Source: Caballeronia catudaia
GTDB lineage: Bacteria > Pseudomonadota > Gammaproteobacteria > Burkholderiales > Burkholderiaceae
Length of the DNA stretch: 64,000 nucleotides
Assembly: GCF_001544755.2 (NCBI RefSeq)
Contig: NZ_FCOF02000022.1
Span: 37,532-101,531 of the forward strand
Reading direction: 5' to 3'
Part shown: positions 52,623-62,365 of the stretch, piece by piece
Numbering within the stretch: position 1 is the first letter of the stretch
How the letters are laid out: each line of letters begins with the position of its first letter
Program-made: the position numbers and the translations under genes
Notes under the pieces: generated by a model
The model's input: only the letters and a program-made list of their open reading frames with translations
The model's database searches: none
What the model was told of the DNA's origin: nothing

Positions 52623-53594
52623 ATGTTCACTCCGAATTCCATTCCCTATCAGCAACAACCTGGCTTTCAACGCACCTACCGCCAAGGCCGCCTGAGTCTA
52701 GGTCTTTTCTTTCCCCTCGAAGCCTTCACCGGCGATACGCCGAGTATGCTCGACCAAGTGAGCCTGGCCCAACGTGCCGAAAAGCTGGGTTTCTCTGCCC
52801 TCTGGTTTCGCGACGTGCCGTTACGCGACCCCAGCTTCGGTGATTCGGGCCAGGTCTTTGATCCTTGGGTCTACCTGGGTTTCATGGCGGCACACACTCG
52901 CTCGATTGCGCTGGGTACCGCGTCGGTCATCCTGCCGATCCGCAATCCCCTACACACCGCCAAGGCCGCAACCAGTGTCGATCAGCTCAGTGGTGGTCGC
53001 CTGCTGCTCGGCGTGGCTTCCGGTGACCGTCCAGTGGAGTTTCCAGCATTCGGTGTCGACCCGGAGCAACGCGGCAGCCTGTTCCGCGAATATCTCAAGG
53101 TATTTCGCGAGGTTCAGCTCACCAGTTTCGTGCCTTTGAGCTGGTCAGGCGGCAGGCTTGAAGGGGCAGATCTGATTCCCAAGCCGACCACGGCGGAGAT
53201 TCCTTTTTTCGTCACCGGCCATAGCCGCCAGACGCTCGAGTGGATCGCCCGCTGCAGTCATGGCTGGATTACCTATCCGCGTGCACCGAAGGCTCAGCAA
53301 CTGATTGTCGAGCGCTGGCGCACGGCGGTTCGTGCCGAATGTGGCGAAGTGTTCAAACCCTTCACCCAGTCGCTATACATCGATCTGACGGATAACCCGC
53401 AGACACCGCCGCGGTCGATCCACCTAGGCTATCAACTGGGGCGAAATCACCTGATCGCGCTGCTGCACAGCTTGCAGGAGGAGGTCGGCGCTAACCATGT
53501 GATCATCAATTTGAAATACGGCCAACGCCCCGCAGGTGAGGTCATCGAGGAGCTCGGCGAGTTCGTTCTACCCGACTTCGTCTTGTCAACATGA
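52623..53594 (+). CDS. LLM-class flavin-dependent oxidoreductase
   Basis: 323 residues. Luciferase-like TIM-barrel signatures: LSLGLFFPLEAFTG at the N-terminus, LAQRAEKLGFSALWFRDVPL, ALGTASVILPIRNPLHTAKA, and SVDQLSGGRLLLGVASGDRP. These enzymes use FMNH2 or F420H2 to oxidise small molecules in the cytoplasm. It stands alone between decayed sequences and direct repeats. No cofactor preference can be read; FMN is usual for these bacteria. No clear ribosome site (gtagggtagagc), so the start is the first Met of a good alignment. Confidence 0.85.
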   Translation: MFTPNSIPYQQQPGFQRTYRQGRLSLGLFFPLEAFTGDTPSMLDQVSLAQRAEKLGFSALWFRDVPLRDPSFGDSGQVFDPWVYLGFMAAHTRSIALGTASVILPIRNPLHTAKAATSVDQLSGGRLLLGVASGDRPVEFPAFGVDPEQRGSLFREYLKVFREVQLTSFVPLSWSGGRLEGADLIPKPTTAEIPFFVTGHSRQTLEWIARCSHGWITYPRAPKAQQLIVERWRTAVRAECGEVFKPFTQSLYIDLTDNPQTPPRSIHLGYQLGRNHLIALLHSLQEEVGANHVIINLKYGQRPAGEVIEELGEFVLPDFVLST

Positions 53595-53825
53595 GCCGGG
53601 ATGGTGCTGGGAAGCGACGACCGGCGCTTTCTATCCGCTCACCGCCACGCCCGGCGCATCACGACTGCCGACAGCCGTCGTCGGCACCGAGGAGGAGCGG
53701 ATGATCGCCTGGTAATACGCGGGGGGCGTCAAGCAACGCACGGGCGCAGCCCGAGCTTTGTCGCAATAAGATGGCCTGCTATGCTGCGGGCGACAAAACG
53801 AACGGCGTGGTCAATGATGTCGGCC

Positions 53826-53948
53826 ATGAACCCAGTTGTAGCGCGCGGCCTCAAACTCCTGCATTACCCGCTTGATGTGAGCCTGATGTGTGTGCGCTGG
53901 TATGTTGAGCTTCTCCCACAATTTCGACTTCCAGCGGGTCGTGTGTAA
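53826..53948 (+). pseudogene. IS6-family transposase N-terminal fragment
   Basis: Reads MNPVVARGLKLLHYPLDVSL, MCVRWYVELL. The LHYPxDVxLxCVRWYV block is the N-terminal signature of IS6-family transposases. The frame ends 12 codons later, before the DDE domain. Confidence 0.58.
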
Positions 53949-54494
53949 GCTCGATCGGAAGGAATGGAAAAAATAATGTTCAAGGTACCAGGAATATACA
54001 GCGGAGTTCAGGGCGGCCGCCGTGTAACTGGCCAGGATAGACAAAGCGTCCGTGCCGCGTCTCGTGAATGGAAGCTGTCACCGCAGACACTGCGCAACTT
54101 GGTGAGACTGCAGAGGTAGGCAAGCTGAACGGCGCCGGGACAAAGGCTGTGACACCGGAACAGGATGGAGCAGTCCCGCTTGCGAGTCGAAACCGGGCTA
54201 TCAAGCGCCGTACCCGGCCGATACTCGGCTTCAAGACCTTTCGGCGTGCCCGCATTTTACTGGGCGGTATCGAGCTGTTGGCGATATAGGCACTCCTCAT
54301 CGTGCCGGTCCAGTTTTCTCTGTCATCCTTATCGCGACAAAACCTCTGATGCATCATTGCAATGACGGCGATATGACGACCCGGGTTGCGCCGCGGCAGC
54401 GCAATCGACTGTCCACTGAAAGTGCAGGGTCAGGCCGCTGCGAAAGATCGTTCATCGAGTCCCATGTCCATCAATTACTATACGCAGCTTCTCG
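53949..54494. other. No gene; holds the right copy of the direct repeat
   Basis: Apart from the repeat at 54281-54344 I find no gene or RNA. Frames on both strands are short and without motifs. Confidence 0.4.
54281..54344 (+). repeat. Direct repeat, right copy (64 bases)
   Basis: Partner of 52105-52165: GCGATATAGGCACTCCTCAT ... CCTTATCGCGACAAAACC. A weaker third relative may lie near 55848-55871 (CTCCCATTCTCATCGCGACA). Confidence 0.5.
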
Positions 54495-55027
54495 CAATCG
54501 TCCCCGCACGGTGATCGGTCTCGCGATCGGCGTCATGGTCGCGCTCGTCGTCCCCGGCCATACGTACGCGAATACGCGATACGCGACGGCGAAAACGCGG
54601 GTGTCGTGCTGTTCGTAATCTGTATCGCGACGGTCGCGAGCATCGCCGCGATCGTACTAGAGCTCGCCTCGGCGAAGGGCGCGCGAGGCCCGTCGATCTT
54701 ATCGCACTACCTGCTGACCGGTCTGACGTTGATGGGCGCTTGGTTTCTGATTCCGACAATCTTCACGCTCCACTACGCGCGGCTCTACTACGACACCGAC
54801 GCACACGAAACCGCGTTGAAGTTCCCTGACCACCATTTGCTGCCGAACTACTGGGACCTCCTCTACTACTCGTTCACGATCGCGGTTGCGTCGCAGACCT
54901 CGGACGTCGTGCTACGTTCACGCGAAATTCGCTGCGCGACGCTCGCTCAATCGATCCTGTCGTTCTATTTCAACGTTGCGTGCTCGGCTTGTGCGTGAAC
55001 ATCGTGGCGGGGCTGCTGGGTTCATGA
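54495..55027 (+). pseudogene. DUF1345 membrane protein with frameshifts
   Basis: Pieces in order: RPRTVIGLAIGVMVALVVPG (first helix), then in another frame AGVVLFVICIATVASIAAIV, LTGLTLMGAWFLIPTIFTLH, KFPDHHLLPNYWDLLYYSFT, IAVASQTSDV, then, after one lost base near 54979, VLGLCVNIVAGLLGS and stop at 55027. This is a full DUF1345 order with at least two frameshifts. A four- to six-helix inner-membrane protein of unknown role when intact. Confidence 0.68.
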
Positions 55028-55914
55028 CACTGCCCTTGCGCGGTGTCAGGACGATTTTCACGCGAACGCCACGCGCGTACCTGAGCGTTGCGACGCGGGT
55101 GCCGCCCACGCTGCGTGTGTCCACCTCAGGCGGCCTCGAGCCTCGTCACCGCGCGGACCGCCTGACGGCAGCCGCCATTCCATCGCGTCAATAGTCGACG
55201 CCTCCATACAAATCCTCGCCAAGTGAATTTCCATACCTCGCATGACGACGTGGCATGGGCAACCACCGATATAGCGAGGATATCGATCAATTGTGGCGCG
55301 AGGTGGAAGCCGAAATCGTTCATATCTGCTCGCCTAATTGCGTGCTACATAGGCTGCTCGCTAACCCGGTGCGCTGTGCAAATCTAAAGAAGATTCGTAC
55401 GCTGCTCGGCGTGGCCCCTGAACTCAGCTCATCACCGCGAGCCAGCGGTCGGCTGGTCCACGATCTGACTGCGCGCCTGTGCGATCGTCACCTGGTGGCT
55501 GGCGTGAGCGAATGCGTCCAACTGCCAGGCGCGAGCGTGCGATCGGAGTCACCTACCTCTTGGATGTGCATGCCGGCGCGAAGCATCGAGCTAGAGCTAC
55601 ATTTGGAGTGTACGGGAGGCATGCCTAGAACAAAACTGGCTTACATCGACGGAAACTGAACACTATCATTCATTGCTTAACGACCGTGAGGCCTGCCCCC
55701 GCCGGGGACGCGCGCAATGGAGCTCACCGTTCTGCACAGGTTGCCATGCCTCAACTGCCACGCCCTGTCACGCATCGAAATTATGGAAATGGTCAGGAAA
55801 GGGCAGGCGCAGGGTTCAGCGAACAGTTGCCGAGCACTTCAGCCCCTTGCCCTCCCATTCTCATCGCGACAACCCGCGGACGTGCCCCCGGCGCAAGCAC
55901 GAAAAAGAGGCGGT
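55028..55914. other. No confident gene
   Basis: A + strand frame at 55255-55659 (134 residues, MGNHRYSEDIDQLWREVEAE) has no recognised motif and lacks a ribosome site. The rest is broken in all frames. Confidence 0.4.
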
Positions 55915-57078
55915 ATGCATAACATAAAGTATTTCGAGTCTAATCGCCATACCACTTGGCTCGAGGCGTTCTTCGACCTGATTTTTGCGGTGACGATCGG
56001 TGACGTGACGCATATCTTGAGCCACACGCGCGAGGGTCATCTTGACGCACTCCAGTTCTGGAAATTCGTCCTGGTTTTCATACCTTTGTGGTGGATTTGG
56101 GCAAGCCACACGATGTATGCAAACCGCTTCGATGCCGATGACCGGAAGCATCGGCTGGCAACCCTGTTCATCATGTTCTTGCTGATCATCATCTCCGGCC
56201 TGATCGACCGACGATTCCTGACTAGCTTTGAGGCTATCATCGTCTGCTACGCCGGTTCAAAATACATCGTCGCCGTAATGTATTTCATGTCCAAATACCG
56301 GCATACGGGAAGCGAGGCACTCACAACGGTAGTTGGCTGGGTAATCGTCGCTGGCACCACCATCAGCCTCGCTTCGATACTGTTCCCGGCGCCACAGCGA
56401 TATGTCGTGTTTTACCTTGGAATACTGTTTGATCTGGTTGTGTTCATCTTTTTTTTGCCGCGTCGTCTCCAGGTCATCCCAGTGCATACCGAGCACCTGA
56501 TCGAGCGTGTGGGCCTGCTCACGATCATCATGCTGGGAGAGTCCGTTAGCAGCCTGTCCACGGGACTGGCCAACATCAGCTGGACTGTGGAGAGGCTGTT
56601 CATGGCCGGCAGCGGCTTCGTGATGATATCCGGCATCTGGTGGGTCTACTTTGACAGTTTTCACCTGCTGACCAAACAGAAGCTCACGACCGGCCATTCG
56701 GTCCTGTACTCGCACTTTTTCGTCTTCATCGGCCTGTCGATTTTAGCGAGCCTGATCCGGCACGCGACCCTGGACGACATGGTGGTATCCGATTTCCGGG
56801 TCCTGTCGGTCATCGGCGCGTTCTGCTTTTTCCTCGGAAAGCAGTACGGCTACTTCTTGGAGCGGCCCGAGTTGCGGCGCCAACTGGTCGTCAACACCGT
56901 GGTCGTCTTCGTGTTGACCGGGTTTGCCTTGCTATTGTCCAGAACCGGTTACATCTTGCTCGGTCTTACCGCTGCGGTGATTTGTTATGCTTTCCTCAGC
57001 CTCAGATACCTGAACGTCCCGCCCCAGCGTCACGACCGTCCGCGCGACAGCGCTGCCACAGGAGATCGAAACCGCTAG
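55915..57078 (+). CDS. Low temperature requirement A (LtrA) family membrane protein
   Basis: 387 residues from ATG 55915 (MHNIKYFESNRHTTWLEAFF), with an AAGAGG site; earlier in-frame starts add 66 residues without homology. The LtrA signature TWLEAFFDLIFAVTIGDVTH opens the protein, followed by WIWASHTMYANRFDADDRKH, about ten helices, ERVGLLTIIMLGESVSSLST and a short polar C-terminus. The family was named from a Listeria mutant; its molecular role is unknown. Confidence 0.88.
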   Translation: MHNIKYFESNRHTTWLEAFFDLIFAVTIGDVTHILSHTREGHLDALQFWKFVLVFIPLWWIWASHTMYANRFDADDRKHRLATLFIMFLLIIISGLIDRRFLTSFEAIIVCYAGSKYIVAVMYFMSKYRHTGSEALTTVVGWVIVAGTTISLASILFPAPQRYVVFYLGILFDLVVFIFFLPRRLQVIPVHTEHLIERVGLLTIIMLGESVSSLSTGLANISWTVERLFMAGSGFVMISGIWWVYFDSFHLLTKQKLTTGHSVLYSHFFVFIGLSILASLIRHATLDDMVVSDFRVLSVIGAFCFFLGKQYGYFLERPELRRQLVVNTVVVFVLTGFALLLSRTGYILLGLTAAVICYAFLSLRYLNVPPQRHDRPRDSAATGDRNR

Positions 57079-57369
57079 CCAACGTCACGCAAACGCATGG
57101 CGCGCGCTCCGAAGCGACCTCTTAGAGGTTCGGACTGAACTAACATTTTGCAATCCGCCCGTGGACAGGAGGGTGCTGCTTGAGTGGTACCCCGGCCAAA
57201 CGTGCGATGTTCCCGGCGCACATGAACAGCGGTTAGGGATCGCTCGCGCAATCACGCGTTTCGCCTGCCACCGCCTCAAGGCGCTTGAATTCCTCGGTGG
57301 CTTGCGCGGTCGCTTCTTCTCCGAGGTAGGGGGAGGATGTTCAGTACAAGGCTCGAAGCTTTCTCAAGG

Positions 57370-57752
57370 CCACGCGGAGCTGATGGAAACCCTTGTTCAG
57401 CGAGACGCTCCAGTTGACGATGCGCAACCTGATGTGCCGCTCTCGGACGCCGTGCACGGGCGCGGCTTCCGCCCGCGCGTGCTGCTCACGACGCTCTCCG
57501 GCGAAGGGCGAGGTCTCGGCATTCTGATGGCTGAAGCGATGTTCACGCTCTCCATGCGAATGTATTTCACGGGGCTTGCAGACGCCGCTGCACGATATTG
57601 CCGACGCGGTGGCGGCGCAGGAGGTCCATATCGTCGCGCTGTCATTCACCACGTCGCTGCCCGCGCAGTGGGAGTCTGACTTCGGAAGGGACGCGTTGCT
57701 CGGCGCGGTGACCCGCATGCACTGGGAATTGGGCGTCGCGAGCGGGCGATAG
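57370..57752 (+). pseudogene. B12-binding-domain regulator (MerR/LitR-like) remnant with a frameshift
   Basis: HAELMETLVQRDAPVDDAQP, then PRVLLTTLSGEGRGLGILMA, EAMFTL, and, after a one-base shift near 57560, LQTPLHDIADAVAAQEVHIV, ALSFTTSLPAQ, stop at 57752. The order matches the C-terminal cobalamin-binding half of MerR-type regulators (LPGE-H-LG-LMAEAM... QTPL-DI). The DNA-binding half is not found. Confidence 0.6.
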
Positions 57753-58242
57753 CTAGGGTGTGGCGGCGAAGAGCACTTCCGAGTCGGCTAGGATTCCGGG
57801 GGTGCGAACCTAAAGCGACGCGTTGGGTCGTTGAGGGTATCGCGCTAACCTCCGCCAGGCGATTTGCTGCCGAGACGGCAGCCTGGATGACCGAAACATT
57901 CGGTTAGCCGCCGTCAACGCCCTGACAGTGCGACCGACCGTAGTGGGTCGTCAAGACTCATTCGCGGTTGCCGAGCTGCCGTGGACCAGCGCCGCCGGCG
58001 AACGAGAGCAACGGAGGTGCAGCCGCCACATAGTCCGTGACCGGCGAAGGTCGGCTATGGCCGAAGCTCGCCCGCCAGACATCCGACGGGGCTTGGCCAA
58101 CTCCAGCCATTCTATAAGCAGCGGATAGAGTAGCTGCTGCAGAGTACGGCCCGCATGACATCGACCATCTCGAGGCCAGCCGGCTATGGGCGCGGTATCT
58201 GCCGAATTCGAGGTGCTTCCATGGTGCGCACACCCCGTGACG
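57753..58242. other. No gene recognised
   Basis: Short frames on both strands without motif. It separates the broken regulator from the - strand AhpD-like gene. Confidence 0.4.
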
Positions 58243-58698
58243 TTACTGTTCCAGCACAGCCTGAGGCGTGTTCCGGAAGCTGATTGCCATACGGTTATAG
58301 GTGTTCATCAGGCTGATCGCGATGGTCAGGTCAACCAGCTCGCGCTCGTTGAAAACGGTTCTGGCAGCCTCATACGACGCGTCTGGCACGCCGGTCTCTG
58401 CCACCAGCGTGACCGATTCCGCCCATGCGAGGGCTGCGCGCTCGCGATCATCGAACAGCTGGCCCGCTTCCCTCCACGCCTGCACAAGCGCCAGCTTCTC
58501 GACTTTCACGCCTTTTTGCAGGAGGTCGCGGGTATGCATGTCGAGGCAATAAGCGCAGTTGTTGATCTGCGAAACGCGCAGGTAGACGAGGTCCACGAGA
58601 ATCGGCGACAGGTCGCTCTGCATGACGTAGCCGTACACGCCGCCGAGGGCTTTCACGCCGGCAGGCGCAATCTTTGTATAGTCAAGACGCTTGCTCAT
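58243..58698 (-). CDS. Carboxymuconolactone decarboxylase/AhpD-like protein
   Basis: 151 residues with an AAGGAG site. The core AhpD fold is marked by LRVSQINNCAYCLDMHTRDL: the CxxC pair with the following His of the peroxidase/disulfide site (Cys48 and Cys51). These proteins reduce hydroperoxides or handle small thiol oxidants. The cupin gene is immediately upstream on the same strand (23 bases), so they form an operon, possibly for oxidative stress. Confidence 0.88.
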   Translation of the reverse strand: MSKRLDYTKIAPAGVKALGGVYGYVMQSDLSPILVDLVYLRVSQINNCAYCLDMHTRDLLQKGVKVEKLALVQAWREAGQLFDDRERAALAWAESVTLVAETGVPDASYEAARTVFNERELVDLTIAISLMNTYNRMAISFRNTPQAVLEQ

Positions 58699-58721
58699 GA
58701 TGTGACTCCTTGATGAGGTGG

Positions 58722-59138
58722 TTACTTGACTGGGGTAGTTAGGGCGTGGTCATCGGTGTCCGCAATGAAGACGGCGAGCAACTTTGCAGGCTTCGCTTTG
58801 CTCGCATTGCGGCTTATGCGGTGAACGGCGCCAGGCTCTTCGAAGAAGCTCTCGCCAGCGCGGTAGACGCGCTTCGGACCATCGCTTACCTGCGACTCGA
58901 CCTCGCCCGACACGACATAGGCATAGATGAAAGCCGAGCCAGCGTGCCTGTGAGCGGGCGACGCTGCACCCGGTGGATAATCGACGACGACAGCGGTCAA
59001 CGACTTCCCCGGAACGTTGGGAATGGCGTGCTGAAAGTTCAGTGTGACTGTTTCAGTCGCGCCATGCGCCGACGCCGGCACGGCGATGGCGAAGGCCATG
59101 GCTGCGCCGGCGGCTCTCGCGATAGATTGGATGTTCAT
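58722..59138 (-). CDS. Exported cupin-domain protein
   Basis: 138 residues with an AAAGGAG site. Signal peptide to about residue 24 (VPASAHG), then a single cupin: motif 1 PPGAASPAHRHAGSAFIYAY with two His, and motif 2 GESFFEEPGAVHRISRNAS with one His, so a metal site is plausible. Located in the periplasm. Precedes the AhpD-like gene in a two-gene operon. Confidence 0.86.
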   Translation of the reverse strand: MNIQSIARAAGAAMAFAIAVPASAHGATETVTLNFQHAIPNVPGKSLTAVVVDYPPGAASPAHRHAGSAFIYAYVVSGEVESQVSDGPKRVYRAGESFFEEPGAVHRISRNASKAKPAKLLAVFIADTDDHALTTPVK

Positions 59139-59252
59139 GATGTCTAGCTCCTTTGTGTTGCTCCATTGTCATGTGACGTTGGGGCACGCGAAAGCACCAG
59201 GAATGAACAATTTGGCTGCACCAAGAAGCGAGCGCGGGCCGGATTCGCTGGG

Positions 59253-60662
59253 TCAGTGGCGCCCGCGAACGATTTCCAGGAGGCGAGAACAGTTGGCCGC
59301 CACTGTTCTTTCATCGAGATTCGTGACGCCGAGCAGCAGGCCCTGTTGCGCGGGCTTGCGTGTGTACCAAGGCGAGAGAGGAACTGGGGCCAACCCAAAT
59401 AGTCGCGCCCGGGAAGCGATATCCGTATCCGATACGGATTGAGGCAGCGCGGCTACCACAGTCATGCCTGCCGCGGCGTGGACTTTGATTGATTCCGAAG
59501 CCAGTTCATTAAGACAACGAACCAGGGCGGCCTGTCGGGCAGCATAGAGACGCTTCATACGCCGAAGATGGCGAAGATAGTGTCCATCGTGCATGAACTC
59601 CGTTACGGCATGCTGCACGGATGAAGTCGGGGCGGGCGCGAGGCTTGCCGCAACGTCGCCGAACCGGCGCGCCATGGCGAGCGGAACAACAAGAAATCCC
59701 AGGCGCAGTGCCGGGCTAATCGTCTTGCTGAAGGAGCCGATGTGCAGTACCCGACCGTCCTGATCCAGCGAGGCCAGTGCCGGTGCGGCCCGTCCTTTCA
59801 GCTGCAACTCGCCGAGATAATCGTCTTCGATGATCCATGCGTCGTTTTGTTTTGCCCAGCCAAGCAGTGAAATTCGTCTCGGGAGTGACATCGTCACTCC
59901 GAGTGGCGCTTGCTGGCCAGGGGTCACCACTGCGAGGGCGGCTTCAGGCGCACTTCGAATGCCTGCATCAATATCGATCCCGTCCGCGTCCACCGGCACC
60001 GCTGCCACGGTTATGCTGGCAAGCCCGAGCGCGGTACGCGTGAGCGGGAAGCCGGGATCTTCCATCCAGGCCTGTCTGCCTTCCAGTTGCAACCCGCGAA
60101 TCGCCAGGTTGAGCGCGCCGGCGAATCCTGCCGTGACGAATACTTGGGAGGGACTGCATTGAAGCCCGCGTGAGACGCCAAGATATGACGCGATCTCCTG
60201 TCGCAACTCCGGGTCGCCCCTCGGATCGGGATATCCGACAGGGGCGGCTGCGGCGCGGCGCGCCGCTCGTGACTGAATGCGTGACCACAGCTTGAACGGA
60301 AAGGCGTCCTGGGAGGGCACGCCCATCTGAAACGCCAAAGGCGCCGTGCTGAAGTCGTAAAAGAGATCCGGAAGCGGTGCTGCGTCCGGTGACCATTTTG
60401 TTGTCGCCGGCAAGGGACGCGCCGCTACCCGAGTGCCCGCAGCACCCAAGCCGACCGCGAACTGCTCGTCGATCAAACGCTCATAGGCGGCACGCACGGT
60501 GCCCCGGGACACGCCGAGTTGGGTAGCCAAATCTGACCAGGAAGGCAGCCTCGCGCCGGCGGCAAGCTGGCCCGACTCGATCGCACCTCGAATCGAGCCG
60601 TAAATTTGCGCGGACAGCGGGACGCGTCCGGCGCGATCGACGCTAACAGAGAGCATTGCCAT
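59253..60662 (-). CDS. MocR-type (GntR/aminotransferase) transcriptional regulator
   Basis: 469 residues. N-terminal winged helix of the GntR family (about 10-80: QIYGSIRGAIESGQLAAGAR, LATQLGVSRGTVRAAYERLI), then a fold-type I aminotransferase domain with the PLP-lysine in HIGSFSKTISPALRLGF (Lys near 312). MocR regulators sense PLP or amines. It is likely to control the cupin/AhpD pair just downstream on the same strand, or the divergent HD gene. Start is MAM at 60662; ATG 60656 is also possible. Confidence 0.9.
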   Translation of the reverse strand: MAMLSVSVDRAGRVPLSAQIYGSIRGAIESGQLAAGARLPSWSDLATQLGVSRGTVRAAYERLIDEQFAVGLGAAGTRVAARPLPATTKWSPDAAPLPDLFYDFSTAPLAFQMGVPSQDAFPFKLWSRIQSRAARRAAAAPVGYPDPRGDPELRQEIASYLGVSRGLQCSPSQVFVTAGFAGALNLAIRGLQLEGRQAWMEDPGFPLTRTALGLASITVAAVPVDADGIDIDAGIRSAPEAALAVVTPGQQAPLGVTMSLPRRISLLGWAKQNDAWIIEDDYLGELQLKGRAAPALASLDQDGRVLHIGSFSKTISPALRLGFLVVPLAMARRFGDVAASLAPAPTSSVQHAVTEFMHDGHYLRHLRRMKRLYAARQAALVRCLNELASESIKVHAAAGMTVVAALPQSVSDTDIASRARLFGLAPVPLSPWYTRKPAQQGLLLGVTNLDERTVAANCSRLLEIVRGRH

Positions 60663-60842
60663 GGGGGCGATAGTACATTGGAATTTCTCAATCTTGAGCC
60701 TTTTCCATAACGCGTGGGAAGCGTAACTTCATCGCTGTAACTTCTTCACCCGCTTTCGGAGCGGAACTAGCTGCCGACGTGGGGCGGTTCTGCAGTCAAC
60801 CGTGAGGCATGAATCGCACCTCTTCACAAATCGAGTATCTCG

Positions 60843-61502
60843 ATGAACCAAGATAAAGCAACGCCGGCGAACCAAATGCTCGACATCGTAATGCCCGACA
60901 GTCAACTAGTGCGGGAGGTAAACCAGCTCGTTCGCGACACCGAAAGCGAACTGCTCTTCAACCACTCGACACGGGTCTACCTATGGGGCGCGCTTTTGGG
61001 AAAAAGAAAGGGCGTCACCTTCGACCCAGAGCTACTCTACGTTGCGGCGATGTTCCACGACATCGGTTTGACGCCGGCATATCGCGAAAGCGAACTGCGT
61101 TTTGAAGTCGACGGCGCCAACGCTGCGCGCGATTTTCTACGCAGCCATCATGTCGACGAGGCGGACGTAACCAAGGTGTGGACTGCTGTGGCACTCCATA
61201 CGACGCCGGGCATTCCCGAGCACATGCTCGGCGAGATCGCGCTGGTGCAAGCCGGCGCTGGCATGGACGTGGCGGGACGGGGATTTGACGACTTCACCGA
61301 GGAACAGCGCGCGGCGGTGGTCGCACGTTTCCCGCGCGGCGCTGATTTCGCCGGCAAGATGATCGACGCCTTCTGCGACGGCATGAAACATCGGCCAGGC
61401 ACCACCTTCGGCACGTTCAACGACGACTTCCTGGCGTACAAGGATCCGGGCTTCGAGCGCGTGAATTTGTGCAGCATCATCCTGAACTCTCGGTGGGGCT
61501 GA
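60843..61502 (+). CDS. HD-domain phosphohydrolase-like protein
   Basis: 219 residues. HD motif in LFNHSTRVYLWGALLGKRKG and VAAMFHDIGLTPAYRESELR (H-HD), then VALHTTPGIPEHM. These metal-dependent hydrolases act on phospho-compounds or related small molecules; related members near MocR regulators are annotated as cyanamide-hydratase-like, which fits this HD-HT pattern but is not proven. Divergent from the MocR gene (180-base gap). Confidence 0.84.
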   Translation: MNQDKATPANQMLDIVMPDSQLVREVNQLVRDTESELLFNHSTRVYLWGALLGKRKGVTFDPELLYVAAMFHDIGLTPAYRESELRFEVDGANAARDFLRSHHVDEADVTKVWTAVALHTTPGIPEHMLGEIALVQAGAGMDVAGRGFDDFTEEQRAAVVARFPRGADFAGKMIDAFCDGMKHRPGTTFGTFNDDFLAYKDPGFERVNLCSIILNSRWG

Positions 61503-61894
61503 CTTCCTCCGTGTATGCGCTCTTAGATTCAACGCGGACAGGTAAAGGCGTCTTTCACGCTCATTGGCACGTCCATGCAAAGACCGGTCTTTCCGCCGAA
61601 TTGCAACCGCGGCCAGTCGCCACCGTCCATCCGGGCGTCGCTGGCCGGCGTCGCCGCGATCCTGAACGATCTGCACATTCGTGTACCGTGGCATGGCCAA
61701 CTGATTACTCAGGAGAGTACTAGCATTGCCCCTGGATGCGAAACCCGTTCGTGGCAAGGAGTTGGCAACCGTTCTCACGAACGACGTTCGTTGCGCCGAA
61801 CCCGCGGCGCGTTCTGCCCGATGTAATCGAGCTCGTCGCACACGGCTCGAGCTCGCATGCGTCGTGTCCGGACGCGTTGGCCGCAGAAATCTGG
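61503..61894. other. No gene recognised
   Basis: Short broken frames. Near 61800-61830 the frame reads RRVLPDVIELVAHG, which could be a scrap of a zinc alcohol dehydrogenase; too short to call. Confidence 0.35.
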
Positions 61895-62335
61895 AAAGAG
61901 TCGGCAGGGTTCGCGCTGGCGACCAGTGGGGCGTTGGGCGTCGACCGGCACGCGGCGCTCGAATTTGCTCGGAACGGTGACGGACGCCGATGTCGCAGCC
62001 GGCGCAAAGCGGCTAGGCTCATCGCGGCGCAGTGGGAAGGAGCAAGAGATGTTCAACGATGTCGATGCGAGACGGACCAAGGCTGTTTATGCGAGGTGCG
62101 TTCGACGGTCGAGCGCTTTGGCACGCTCGACGTGGCGCTAGACGGAGCTGGAGTGCGAGATCGCGCCGCGAGCCTGCGCGTTTGCCACGCATGAGAGTTA
62201 GGATCGCGTGATGTCGGTGAATCCGGAAGACGCGAGCACTGCTCGATCGTCAACAACACACGCGCGCCAAGCGCGTTGGCGTGCCGTCCGGCGGCTTGTA
62301 GGCGCGGCTAAGCACGGCGTCAGGAAGGAACGAAG
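61895..62335 (+). pseudogene. Short-chain dehydrogenase (SDR) with several frameshifts
   Basis: In order: FALATSGALGVDRHAALEFA (degenerate TGxxxGxG cofactor site), VRSTVERFGTLDVALDGAGV (the NNAG region reads DGAG), DRVMSVNPEDAS, then VGVPSGGL and, one base out of frame, GAAKHGV, which carries the YxxxK site; the Tyr codon is broken (ta instead of tac). Catalytically dead. Confidence 0.65.
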
Positions 62336-62365
62336 GCAGCGATTGAGTTCGCGGCGCGAGACGAC

